DNA from: Rhinolophus ferrumequinum
Lineage: Eukaryota > Chordata > Mammalia > Chiroptera > Rhinolophidae
Assembly (NCBI RefSeq): GCF_004115265.2
Contig: NC_046285.1
Coordinates: 80,614,015 to 80,678,014, forward strand
Direction: 5' to 3'
DNA length: 64,000 nucleotides
Shown: piece after piece, positions 13,301 through 24,733 of the stretch
Layout of the letters: each line of letters opens with the position of its first letter
How positions within the stretch are numbered: position 1 is the stretch's first letter
Translations under genes and position numbers: made by a program
Notes under the pieces: generated by a model
Databases searched by the model: none
Seen by the model: only the letters and a program-made list of their open reading frames with translations
What the model was told of the DNA's origin: nothing

Positions 13301-13890
13301 TGGAGGCTAATTTTACAATTTAGTTTTGTAAATAACAAAATATTCTGTGGGTCTTTGACAGAATTTGATGCGTAATTAATATAGCCAGTGATGGATTCCA
13401 GTTCCACTGAACTGGAAGATGAGATTGCAACTTTTCAGTGGTTCCACTGAATTGGAAGATGAGATTGGCCATTTTTGGCCTATGTCACTGAACTGACAAG
13501 CAGGGGGGGAAGAAAAAAAAGATTACTTTTCTGGCTGGAGTAACTGATTCCAATTACCAAGGGTAAATTAGACTTTTGGTACAAATGTGGGCAAGGAGAA
13601 CTATTTCTGGAATATAGGAGATTCTTCAGGTCGTTTCTCAGTACTTCCAAGCAAAAGAGTAAAGGTTAATGGAAAACTACAGCAACGAAAAACATGTAGG
13701 ACAATTAAGGACTCAGACACTTCAGGAAGGCTTGGGTTACTCTACCAGATAAAGAAACACAACCAGCTGAGGTTCTAGCAGGAAGGTAGTAGAAATACGA
13801 GAAGGGTAGTAAAAAAGGGAAGCCACTGATATCAATCACAGCCTTACGTGCCCAAGTAGAGAAACTAGATCTGTAGTAGCTTTGCATATT
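10340..13890 (+). mobile_element. ERVL provirus, broken pro-pol region (fossil)
   Basis: An old endogenous retrovirus of the ERVL group (class III). In order it shows a protease region (a T-G-S-E-L-T-L-I stretch near 10350), reverse transcriptase (about 10600-11400), RNase H (about 11550-12550), integrase (about 12600-13150) and the dUTPase that ERV-L carries at the end of pol (about 13180-13880). Similarity to HERV-L pol runs along the whole length at nucleotide level. It is heavily broken, with well over five interruptions, and no gag or 5' LTR was recognised upstream. Age is probably that of early placental mammals, except for one internal duplication listed separately. Confidence 0.88.
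13281..13396 (+). repeat. 116-base perfect direct repeat, copy 1
   Basis: Identical by eye at every position to 13981-14096, exactly 700 bases downstream. This copy interrupts the ERVL dUTPase region and is followed by a 27-base segment that itself occurs twice in tandem (13401-13427 and 13441-13467, period 40, one mismatch). It looks like the derived copy, because the ERVL family does not have this sequence at this point. Confidence 0.95.
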
Positions 13891-13980
13891 TTCTCTTTGC
13901 TTGCTATATGTGTGTTTATTTATTTGTATGCGCCAATAATTTTAAAATGCTAAATGTTTTCTTCTACCTCCTTCTCATCT

Positions 13981-14096
13981 TTAATTTACATACAAGTTGT
14001 TGGAGGCTAATTTTACAATTTAGTTTTGTAAATAACAAAATATTCTGTGGGTCTTTGACAGAATTTGATGCGTAATTAATATAGCCAGTGATGGAT
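13981..14096 (+). repeat. 116-base perfect direct repeat, copy 2
   Basis: Lies between the end of ERVL pol and the 3' LTR, where an AT-rich ERVL 3' untranslated segment is expected, so this is probably the source copy for 13281-13396. Confidence 0.95.
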
Positions 14097-14104
14097 ACAA
14101 TGAC

Positions 14105-15298
14105 TGTTGGGACTTCCTCCTCATTTTGGGAGAACTTCGCTTATAAGGATAGCTGCCATGTTTCCCCGAAAATAAGACCTAGCTGGACCATCAGCTCTAA
14201 TGCATCTTTTGGAGCAAAAATTAATATAAGACTCAGTATTATATCATATATAATATATATATTACATTATGTTATGTTATGTTATGTTACATTATTAGAC
14301 CCAGTCTTATAGTAAAATAAGACTGGGTATTATATATCATATCATATCATATCATATTTGGTCTTATAGTAAAATAAGACCAGGTCTTATATTAATTTTT
14401 GCTCCAAAAGACGTATTAGAGCTGATTGTCCAGCTAGGTCTTATTTTCAGGGAAACACGGTATATCTTGTCAGGGAGAAATACAAAGTTGTTTCATTGCT
14501 GAGTGCAAATTCAAATGTGCTGGAAGAGTGTGTATGAAAGCTGAGGAGCCAAAGGGCTGGACTGTAGCATTACCAACGCACTGCCCCTGCGCTCCAGATC
14601 CTCTGCGGCATTGAGATCTGTATATATTTCTCCTTTGCTAGGTGGCAAGGCTTCGGCACTTGATGGTGCTACAAGAGCTCTGGAGGAGGAAGGGGTTCTT
14701 GTGCTTCTAGCTGCTCCTCCCAGGAGAGTCCTGCAGTGTACACAGCCTCACCAGCACCAGCTCCTGCAGCAGCAGCGGCTTCTCCAGCACCCAGCAGTCC
14801 CCCGTGGCCAGCAGCTTCCCCCAGCATCTCTTCAGGCAGCTTCACAGCGGGTGCCACCAGCAAAGCATCTCACCGTGAATGGCTTCTGCCAGTCTCCCGC
14901 TGTCGAGCCTTGAGGCAAGTTCCAAGGTACAGCACCTCCTATGGAAGCTTTCCCCATATCCCAGAGGGCAGATTTCTAGCAAATTTTGCCAGCACAGCAC
15001 CTCAGGGACTTTTCCAGCATCCAGTTAGCTACGGCCATGCCCTTTCCACTGAGGTCTGTATCTCAGCCCTGGGGCAAGAGAAGGCCTTCCTTGGGTGTTC
15101 TATCTCAGCCCTAGATGTTGTGATGGTTCCTTAGATCTGCTATTTGCATATTGTTCAGAGTTCTATTTACTTCTTCCTAACCAATTCCTCATTCCTCCAG
15201 TCCTGTTATACCTAATAATTCTTTATATTAAACTTGCCCTGCTCAAATTACCGTGCTGCTTCTGACTCCTGACTGACCCTGCCTGATCCAGCCAGACA
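14105..15298 (+). mobile_element. ERVL 3' LTR, MLT2-like, interrupted by a MITE (fossil)
   Basis: Follows the ERVL pol remnant in the same orientation. It begins with a TGTTGGGAC-type end and finishes near 15298 with the family's typical polyadenylation-side sequence (ATTCTTTATATTAAAC near 15219, then a CTGACTGACCCTG tail). A 305-base palindromic MITE sits inside at 14156-14460. The remainder, about 890 bases, is longer than a usual MLT2 LTR, and the CAG-rich part (14650-14900) may be lineage-specific expansion or unrelated DNA. The 5' boundary is approximate. Confidence 0.7.
14156..14460. mobile_element. palindromic Tc1/mariner-type MITE, copy 1
   Basis: The ends are inverted repeats (left CCATGTTTCCCCGAAAATAA, right TTATTTTCAGGGAAACACGG), and the arms, including a GGAGCAAAAATTAATATAAG block, are complementary over roughly 85 bases. 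A TA follows the right end, and a degraded TG takes its place on the left. The centre is expanded by short ATGTT- and ATCAT-type microsatellites (about 14230-14360). There is no coding capacity. The element inserted into the ERVL 3' LTR and so is younger than the provirus. Confidence 0.88.
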
Positions 15299-16394
15299 CA
15301 AACATGTGCCCTATCTTTTGAAGGAAATGTTCATCATCCTTTTTAGTATATTAAAGAATAAAACCTATTTTCAGATAAAAATGTGCTAATTTTTATATAT
15401 GTTTCCAAACTATCTTATTCTGTTCATAGGAATTCAGTATTTATAACATTTAATTCATACTTTTAAACTATCTTTTAAAGAATACTCTACTTTTAAGTGA
15501 TTAGGAAAGCTATAGATTGAGAGCTAATGGGCTGTAGTTGATGTTCCTTTTCTCATCTCTCGTCTTTTCTTTATTAAGGGTAAAAATACCATACATGCTC
15601 TTTAAACCCTAACTACAAAGCCCTTTTTTTCCTTAAAAGGTTTTGTCCCTTGTCTGTACAGTGAGTTTATAAAGCTTAATTAGGGAAAGAAAAAAAAAAT
15701 GTTCCACCTAAGCTAGAGTGTAGTATAGGAATTGCCAGGAAAGAATATTTGCAATATTATACAACATTACTTACTAAAAATATTGCAATATTTTACTTAT
15801 TCTTTATGCATTTTAGTATATTTGTAGGACTTTCTCAATTAATCCTCAAGTTACCAGTTAATAGGCTTGTGATTTCTAATCTCCAAAACACTGAGTGTCC
15901 ACTATTAAAAAATGAGATCCTTCAGAAGTCAGAGTTACCACTTCCTTTGTTGTTAATGTATTACCACCAGTTTTATAATTTTTAATTATAATTCATTAGA
16001 GTCTTATAAAGATGGCCTCACAGACCAAAGGATGGGATTCTGATTAGCTCCTCATACAATTTTGCTTCTCATCACTTCCAGAAATTCAATTGCCCTCTGA
16101 AAGAAATCAGTGTACAGTAAACTGATATGTTTATCAGTAGGTTAAGTTTTCTAATTATTTAATTCTTTCAGAGTTATTAGTCAAATAACTGAATAACATG
16201 TGGTTTTGATCCCTGTCTATTGTGAATTTTCATATTAGAATAACATTTAAATGATGAGAAGCAGATATTTTAAAATGTGACTCTGCAAGCATTTTTATTG
16301 CCCTTATCATACTACCAGCCATCATATCTTCATCAGCTCTGTACACTTCTAGAAAAGGGAACAATCATTCCCTGAGCTCCTAGCAAGAGACAGG
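15299..16394. other. AT-rich DNA, nothing recognised
   Basis: Low-complexity T/A-rich stretches only. Confidence 0.55.
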
Positions 16395-16555
16395 CACTTA
16401 ATTTCTAGAGAAAACTTTTATTGCTGCTATTTTATAGATGATAATGCTAGATTTGGGAGCTGTCATTTGACAACATTAAGTAGCTAATCAGCAGCAGAAT
16501 TAGAATTTGAATCCTGGACTTCATGGTTCTAAAGTCCAAGGAACTCTAGCACCAT
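16395..16555 (-). mobile_element. MIR SINE, antisense
   Basis: TTTTATAGATGATAATGCTA, TAAGTAGCTAATCAGCAGCA and ATTTGAATCCTGGACTTC form the antisense MIR core and tRNA-like end. Confidence 0.72.
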
Positions 16556-16679
16556 GAAAACCAAACCTAACAATTGTCACCCCAATAAATTTAAAAAAAT
16601 AATAATTAAAAAAAACCAAACCAGAACAGAAAAAAAGGAAAACAATCCAGAAACAACACCCTGACTCTAAAAATGAGAT

Positions 16680-17125
16680 GTGCTTCAATTCAACTGTTCA
16701 ACATTTATCTGTCTGTACCCAAGTAACTTTTTAAGATGGCATCATACATTTTGTCCCAGAAATTCAACTTTAAGGAATCCACCTAAGGGAAATCAATTAA
16801 GATTGCAGTCAAATGTTTGTACCAAAGATGTGGGCAAAGCCCAGATATCTATCTGTAGGTTGGATAAGTTATGGCCCAGACACAAAATCAAAGATTATGC
16901 AGTCATTAAAAATAAACTTTTCTAGAAGTTTCAATGAAATGGAAAGTGAGGGAAATCATGACACAAAACACAGAATTATGTAAACTAATTATGTAAACTA
17001 GTCATGCACACACAGACACACATTACACATTATTTAAAAAAAAACAGGATTTACAGCTCAGCTTAATGGGAATGCAAAGGAAGTTTTTTCTTTACAGTTG
17101 TGTCTGTTTTCTAAAATATATGTGA
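16680..17125 (+). mobile_element. old L1M ORF2 3' end / 3'UTR
   Basis: Follows the L1 pattern of a GGTTGGATAAGTTATGGCCC and GCAGTCATTAAAAATAAACT core (the WxxxYTMEYYxAIK region in decayed form) and then a CACACAGACACAC stretch. A-rich sequence at 16560-16640 precedes it. Confidence 0.65.
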
Positions 17126-20001
17126 TAAGCATTGTCATATTTATAGAAAGTATAAGTTATCTGTAAAAAAGTATTTTTCCCACTTTCCAAATTGGCAAAT
17201 ATTTGATTCCCCAAAAGTTTTGTGTGTGGAAAATAGCTTTCCAATACTTAAACTCTTTTTTAAAAAATAAGATAGGTGGTGATATTAATGAATGTGATTC
17301 TTTCGATGCTGTGTAGTAACATGCTACTTGATATTATGTAATGAAATTTCCAATGTCAACATTTGGAAGATTTGCATAACTCAGTGAAGTAACATTTTCC
17401 AAATGATCAATGCCTAAGGTTATAAAATCATACATGGGTAAAATACCCAAAGGAAGAGTAAGATAGACCAATGCATTGTTAACATACCAGAGTACAAAAG
17501 TTCACCAATATGATTTCAGATGCCACACTGTGACTAACCTTCGAGCAACTACAACTTGCTAAGTTTTGATATAGTATCAAACAATGTATACAGTTATCTG
17601 AAAAGGCAATTAAAACATTCTCTGTGCTAACTGTAAAAAAAAATGATTTCAGAGATGTATAACTTATATTTATACGGACTATTTACAAAATCAACATTCC
17701 AATGTTATTTTATTCCAATAAGAGGCAAAACTTACCCTGTCATATGCAAACGACTTATAAAATCATTTATAGCCCTCCTGATCAGTTTAAATACTTTAGA
17801 TATATAGATATAGATACAGATATAGATACAGATTTAGATAGATAACACCCTAGAAAATTTGATCATATGACACAGAATTCTTATTTTAAGTTCTAAGAAA
17901 CAACTATCAAGTTAAGCTCCAAGTCTCTCTTCTTCAGTCCATTTCTCTGACTTGAATTTTTGTCGTAAAAGACAAACCCAGAAACCATTTGTCCTCCACG
18001 CCCAAATGTAGCCCTTTTCACAGTTTCCCCTCATAATGGCATTCTGCTCAGAGCAATAGATTATGATCATTGAAACCACACACTTATTTTAATTACTTTC
18101 CACATTTTCCATTTTGCCACATTGTCAGAACAATGAATCACAGTGAACAATGGAAAAAAGATGTGCAAGACTGAATGGAAAGCCTAGTTTGTTTCGCTGC
18201 TCAAGCCAGTGCTGTGATGATTGCAACAGGGCCATTCTCTTAAGACCAAAGCCACTAAATTATATTGACTGGTTCTTCTTGCAGACAGGTCTACTGATAT
18301 GACTCCCAAGACTGTCCCAGGGTCTGGAGGAACCACACAAAGCAAAGCCACATACGAAGAAATCTCATTCAGGACTAACGTGGGTTCTCACCTTCACATC
18401 CTCACATTGCCTCGTACAGCCCTTGCACAAAGCTGGTACTCATAAATGCTGGGCAGATTCACCTACATGGCAGGCTCATTTAATGAGGCAGAAAAGCTGT
18501 TTTCAGCAGTCTGGAGTTTCTCCCTTGTTCTGAACAATAAAAAATAAATGTGTTTATTTCTAGAATATGCTATCACCAGATCAACTGGCAGTTTAGTTCT
18601 AAGAAAAGAAAGGTTTTATTCCTTATGTTTTCTCGACTGACATACTTCTATTTTTGCAGAACCACAGGCCCACTGGGGGTTTTCTCATTGCTTTCCCTTA
18701 TTTGATTCAGGACTCATGGGCAACAGGATTTTTAATTTTTAACATCTGGGGTTTGAAATAAGACGTGAATATAGGTAAACAACAACCCCAAAGTAGCATT
18801 TGAAGGACAACAAAACGCTCCCCACTAAAACCTTCTCTTTTATAATCCTTCTAGTTTCCAGAAATTCTCCCCACTGTTTTTTACTTTGGGCTCAATCCCT
18901 GAGGACTCCTTATAAAAAGACAAGAATATGATCTGGGAGAAATAACAACATATTGGGGTGAAAGTTCTTTATAGTTTTGGTCTTATAACCTTTTAAATTC
19001 CTTTTGAATGTGTTTTAGATATATACATGCTGGTTAAGCTTGGATTTGTTACTGGGAAGAGATACGACCCCTGTAACAGAGACTTGTTTGAGCTGTGAAC
19101 CAAGTTTATGAGTTTAAGCTTCAGTGAAGTGGTTAATGAGTACATTTAACCATTGTACTTAAATTACCTGCAAATTTCAAGTAATACCTGATAAGGTGGA
19201 AGAGAGAAGGAGATGTTCTCTCAGTTGCTAAAAGAAAATTAGAAAATTGTCCTTCTGACTGGGAAAAACAGTACCTAGGAAAGACAGCGACCAGGGAGTC
19301 ACCACTGCTATGTCACCTTTCCTTCTGGCATCTTTTGGAAGCACAAAGAAAACGCTAAAGGGAACTAAGTTAGAATTATGAGATAATGACTTCAGTAGCA
19401 GGCCATATAATAATACAATTAATTAAACCGTTGACTAAGTTCAAGTAGCTGTAGGTTCTACAACATGTAAGCTCAAGAAATTCTGATGCCGTGCTGCTCC
19501 CAAAAAAACCATGGCCAAGAAGAACATATGCATCAAGAGTGGATCCAAGGCTAGGGTTTTTAAACCAGAGTTATATTAAACAGAGATTTATAAGCATTAA
19601 ACAAAAGTGAGGAAAAGAAACTACTAACAGTTCTAAATTGGGTCAACGTGTTTGATTCTTTAAACCCTGCACGACTTGTCAAGTCTGCTGCTTACTGACA
19701 GAGCCAAATTACAGAAGGGTTGAAAAGTCCCTGTATGTCCCCGTCTACCCTCCCTCCTTACCTGGTTGAGTGTCATCATGTGACTACCTAACCCATACTG
19801 ATTCCTTTGTGGAGCTGACCATCCAATCTGTGCATCCCCTGTTGTCAGGAATATCTGTCCCTCTCCCCACATTAATTGGTCCAAATTCTTCCGAAGCAAA
19901 GAGAATGTCAAAACCATTTCCATGAGACAAATATTGGCAATATTTGAAAAAACCTGTCATCTTGCCCCTGAGCCTTATGTTTCACATCCTAAATATACAA
20001 A
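17126..20001. other. unannotated DNA
   Basis: Only the GATA microsatellite stands out. A run at 19510-19545 beginning ATGGCCAAGAAGAAC is too short to call a gene fragment. Confidence 0.5.
17796..17846 (+). repeat. (GATA)-type microsatellite
   Basis: Imperfect GATATA/GATACA units ending in TAGATAGATA. Confidence 0.9.
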
Positions 20002-20070
20002 GTTCCTGCATATAAAATGGTTTCTGGTTCCTGCATATAAAATCGTTCCACATATAAAATGGTTTCTGGA
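20002..20070 (+). repeat. three short tandem units with TATAAAA
   Basis: TTCCTGCATATAAAATGG, TTCCTGCATATAAAATCG and TTCCACATATAAAATGG follow each other, two of them continuing with TTTCTGG. A small local expansion. Confidence 0.9.
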
Positions 20071-20408
20071 CTTTTCATCCTTTTGGTTATTCACTCTTGA
20101 GTGAGTTCCACTCTATTTCTTTCATAGTGTGGCACCAGAATGCTGGTTACAGGTGTCCTGTCTACAGCACGTTGTATAAGAAAACACTCATCTTCGTTTT
20201 TCTGAGTATTATTCTCCTAAAAACACAGGTCAAAGTTTAGGACAGACACACTTACACTTTCCTAACTCGGGCTGTAGGAGGTCGTCTCTCCCTTATTCTG
20301 TGCCGTGAACTTGGTTTTCCAAACACCAGAATGGGAGCGTCCATTTATCCTTGTTAAATCCAGACCTTCCTTCTAGCCTCCCAAGATTTCCTGTATTCAT
20401 ATTCTGTC

Positions 20409-20609
20409 ATCCAGAGTTCTCGCGTGTCTTCCACCATGTGAGGACACAGCAAGAAGACAGCTTTCTGTGAACCAGGAAGAGAGCTCTCACTAGACATCAA
20501 ATCCGCCAGTGCCTTGATCTTGGACTTCCCAGCCTCCAAACTGTGAGAAATACATTTCTGTTGTTTACAAACCACCTAGTCTATAGCAGGCCAAACGGAC
20601 TAAAACAGT
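20409..20609 (+). mobile_element. MaLR (MST/MLT1-type) LTR, 3' half (fossil)
   Basis: Matches the 3' half of MST-type LTRs: ATGTGAGGACACAGCAAGAA, CTTGATCTTGGACTTCCCAG, TGTGAGAAATACATTTCTG. The 5' half is absent or too decayed. Solo fragment of an element old within placental mammals. Confidence 0.82.
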
Positions 20610-22879
20610 AAGAGATCAACAGATGTTTACAAAATATATAAATTGACAAAGTATCAGGCGTGTTTTCTCCTGCCTTGCTTAAAAGTCCAGGTGTACTATG
20701 ACTACCAGACTTCTCTCCTCTACAGTCCAGGAGCCTTTCCAAAAGAAAACAAGATTCATCTCACATGAACGCCTGCTCGATCCTAATGATCCCCAGCTCA
20801 ACTTCTGGACTAACTCCATAGTCCTGCTTGAAATAACATCGAGATTGCTGGCAAGTGTTTTGTGAGCTCTACCTTCTGATACTCCAGGTTGAAAATTAGA
20901 AAATGTATATATTTGCCCACCTCTAGTCTTCTGAGACTTCTTTCTTCGTAATTCCTCAGCAATTTTGAGCATTGGTTAAGGAAACTCATAGGGAATTTCT
21001 TCCATGGCCCAGAGTGTAACACAGCCACTTTAAAAAAGCCAGAAGTCCTCTTACCACCACTTCTCATCTTCAGCCTCCCCCCAAACCTTTTACCTCTGTT
21101 TTCTGATGTTCAAAGAACATTCTTCGTGACACAAAAAAGAAAATAACAAAATATGGACGAGAAAGAACAGATGTTTGCTTAACAATCAACATCATGCTAA
21201 CCATCTTTTTATTTACTCTGAACATGACTTTTAAAAAAATCTTCTCATTGTCCTTGTCATTTTTCCAAGTTTCAACTCCTTTGGGACATTAGCGTCCATG
21301 ACGCCATTCTTACAGATACGTACTACCTCGTTATCGGTACCTTTGAATATGCCTTTGTTTCCATCTCTTTTATTACATAAGATGTTTTAAGAATTTGAAC
21401 TTTGTTTCTTTAAGTCCCTCCATTGCTCTTTCAGCTGATTAGCAATTGGACTATCAGTGGTGGCTCCAAATGATAGAAAGGGCTTAGGGATGACAGCAAT
21501 ATGACTGAAGTAAGTGTTGGGTCTTGCTTTGAGGTGACCATAATAAGCAAATATATTTTTACCTGTATTTATGTAACAGACCACCAAAAATAGTGAGTCT
21601 AATATATATGCTTTCACACCGTGAGATTAATAACGTACCTATTATCTATATCAAGGAATAGCATTTTATTATTTCCATTATTAGGCCTTTGTAGAGGACT
21701 AATGGAGATTAATGAGGGGTGTCTCCAAGGCACCCCTTTGCGGAGTTAGAATTGCATTTTCCTGAGCTTCCCGTTCCTTGGGCCATCCTCCCTCCGAGGT
21801 GTCGTTCCACTGAGATGCCCATGCCTTTCATTTCCCTGAACTTGTTGACATTGACACAGTCCGATTGTGCGTCCCTCCCTGGAAACATGAACTCGGCCGA
21901 GGGAGGCCTCGTCTTCCTGACTTTCTCCATCCCTTCCATGGCATTAACCAGTACTTCCCTATTAGTCGTAATTTAGAACCAGCTTGGAAGGTTCCTTTTG
22001 ACTTCCTCTCTTTTTCAGTGGAGAAAAAACATCAGGTTAAAAATGTTGGGGATGCTATCCTTTTGGCCAAAAGCGGCTTCAGCAGACACCCTGAGAATCA
22101 TAGGTCCCCTTACTACTTTGTCTTGGGCTATGACAAGGCCCAAGTTTTTCATAACCTTAAAGCAACATCCACTTCCCAAATCCCAGAAGTAGGTAAGCAT
22201 GTTTCAGGGGAAAAAAATCCATTGCAAGCTCCAGAATAACTTATTTCCCAACTGAACCTGTCAACTACCATGCTAGGTACCAGGGCGCCAGCTCTGAGCT
22301 TCTGTAAAAGTGCGTTCTCCATGCTCCATCACATGATGGTCCCATATGATTCCTCTAGTTCTTCTCTTACTGTTACACTTCTTTCATTTATTCTCATCCA
22401 CTTACTTTCTCAAAAAAACAAAAAAAAAAATCTATCTCCAAATATATTGCATCTATGTAGGTATAAAACTTCTTTATATTATTCAAACTCCCCTTTTTAT
22501 AGTGTAAATATGATTCACTTTTCCATCACTATGTCCTAAAATTGAGTCCTATTCCAGTAAATCTTGGGGATACCTCTGAGAAAAACAGATTCCTTTTCAT
22601 TTTAGTGTTGACCTTACGCTTTTGCAAGAGCCTATCATTTAGGAAGCTTAAATCCTATTGTATAAATCCAAGGCCAATGATGTACCCAAAGATCTTCTCT
22701 TTCTTCCAGTGTCAACACAGATACCAAGTAGAAGAAAACACCATGCTGTGGTAGCATATTCTTTATGTGCACATGTGTGCATATGTACATACATGATACG
22801 TGCGCACACACATACACACAAATGCCTCTGGGTATTCACAGTCTTGTATAGTTCATTCCCAAAGTGAATTCAGGCTGGT
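20610..22879. other. unannotated DNA
   Basis: Several frames of 60-124 residues overlap at 21719-22239 on both strands but resemble no family. A CA-rich patch lies at 22803-22820. Confidence 0.5.
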
Positions 22880-23310
22880 CCTACGTACCCAGAGGAATGT
22901 TGTAGAAGTAATGCTGTGTGCTTGCTGAGGCTAGGTCATAAGAAGTCTCATAGCTTCCTCCTTGCACTCAAGGAACACTTTCTTTGGGAAAAACCAGCCA
23001 CTATGTAAGAAGTCAACTCTACTGAGACCTCATCTGTGAGGAAGCACAAGATAACCGTGCAGAGAGGCCACGTGGACCAAGATAGATGCCTGGCCAGTCT
23101 CAAGTAGTTCCAGGCACCCCAGCCCATATGCCAGATGTGAAAGTACATCTTCCAGTCCAGTTGAACCATCAGATAGCTATCGCACCAACCACACTCTGAC
23201 TGCAAGCAAGAACCAAGTTGAGTCCATAATTGTAATAGACAATAAAACATTGCTATTTTAAACTACTACGTTTCAGAGTTGCTTGTTATGCAGGAATAAA
23301 TAACCAGGAC
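22880..23310 (+). mobile_element. MLT1-type MaLR LTR (fossil)
   Basis: Contains the MLT1 landmarks TGTGAGGAAGCACAAG, GAGAGGCCACGTGGA and the terminal block CAATAAAACATTGCTATTTT ... AATAACCAGGACA. Looks like a near-complete but diverged solo LTR. Confidence 0.75.
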
Positions 23311-24499
23311 AATGTTCCATGTACTTAAATTGAATGTCCAAGTTTCCATAAAGCTTAAAGGCATTTCCAGGTTCTCTCCTATAAGTGTCATTTGTTCCCC
23401 CAAAAAAACCATTAGTTGTGGGTTGACTATGTTTCGGAAAACAATCTGGTATACCTGTTTCCCAACTGAACCTCTCAGGTGTTTGTTTGGCCTACTTTGT
23501 TTCCATTAATAGGAAATCACCAAACACCATGACTCTTCTCTTCATTCCAGACCAGTGACAGGTGGCCAACAAATGCTTGGGACTCTTCCTTGCTGACATG
23601 TGCTCTTCCCCCAAATATCCAGCTCCACTCTGGGGGGACCAGCACACCCATCAGGAGTCCCCTGTCTCCCCTGTCATATCCTCTGCTTTCCAGACTCATG
23701 GTGCTACTTTTGACCCTCTCACCTTAGCAAAACCACCTTCTCCCTATTTTCCCTCCTCTCTGATAAGCTCAAGTACAGCACCACTCTCTCAAATTCTTCA
23801 CTTTGACCTCAAGTATAGACATCACTTCACTAGGGTTCGTCTGGGGCAGTAAGACAAACACTCCTTCTGATCCCCTCAGCCCCTATTGCTCTCAATGGAG
23901 TCTGATCTCTTTTCTGGCTTTTCACCCTTTGTGGGGTCCCCTTGATTCATGGTGGCAGGTGCTCATCCCCTGCACCAGTTCTGGCAGGTTCTGAGGACAG
24001 CTATCCTGCTCTGTCTCACACAATTCATCCTATGATGCTTCTTTCCCTTTCCAACGTGGACTCCCCTTCCCTACCACACATCAGCTTGTATCCTTGCTCC
24101 AGGCCACCTGCCCAATTCCCAGCCTAGCTTTCTCGATTCAATCTTAATACCTGTCTTTTACCTACCTGAGCTTAGGCAGAGCCCCAAAAGGAATAATTTC
24201 TCCCCCTCAAGACTATAGCCCTTGCTCAGCTCCTGCCACTTCTATATCTAACCCAAGTCCCCATTTCTCCAGCTCTCTGCTTCCAGCAAACACTCATCCT
24301 CACTCAGCTGGAGAGTCCTTCTGCCTTGGCTCAGACCCCAACTGAAATCCCTTTGAGAGCTATGCAGAAATATGTTGGAGCAAGGTACAAGAGAGTGACA
24401 GAGCTCCAATCTAGGTCATTCCAGGTCATCCCCCACCCCCAAACAGGCTTATCTGATTCAAGGAACTTAAACAAGAACTAATTAAGGAAAATATCTTGT
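23311..24499. other. C/T-rich DNA, possibly decayed L2
   Basis: Pyrimidine-rich from 23560 to 24320, directly ahead of an L2 3' end in the same orientation; L2 origin is plausible but not shown. Confidence 0.4.
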
Positions 24500-24733
24500 A
24501 TATGCATAGCACTTATCACTATAACATGTCATATATTAATATATAAAATAAACACACTTTATTAACTTATTTACATTGCTTATTGTCTCTCCCTTCATTA
24601 GAATGCAAATTTCATGAGAGCACAGATTTTTGTTTGTTTTATTCACCGTTATCTCCCACGTGTTGAAAAGAATGCCTAATACATATTTGGTGAATAAATG
24701 AATGAATGAATGAATGAATGAATGAATGAATAT
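24500..24733 (+). mobile_element. L2 3' end with (GAAT)n tail
   Basis: TTAGAATGCAAATTTCATGA, TTGTTTTATTCACCGTTATC and GGTGAATAAATGAATGAATG form the L2 terminus, ending in seven or eight GAAT units (about 24697-24731). The C/T-rich stretch 23560-24480 upstream may be the same L2 but is not clear. Confidence 0.8.

Noticed and set aside
14611-14913. Glutamine/proline-rich 100-residue frame
   Set aside because: It comes from the CAG-rich part of the ERVL LTR region; an opposite-strand frame exists, and composition alone explains it.
21719-22239. Overlapping frames of 85 and 124 residues, suggestive of an exon
   Set aside because: Frames exist on both strands, no family resemblance, no consistent splice signals or codon bias.
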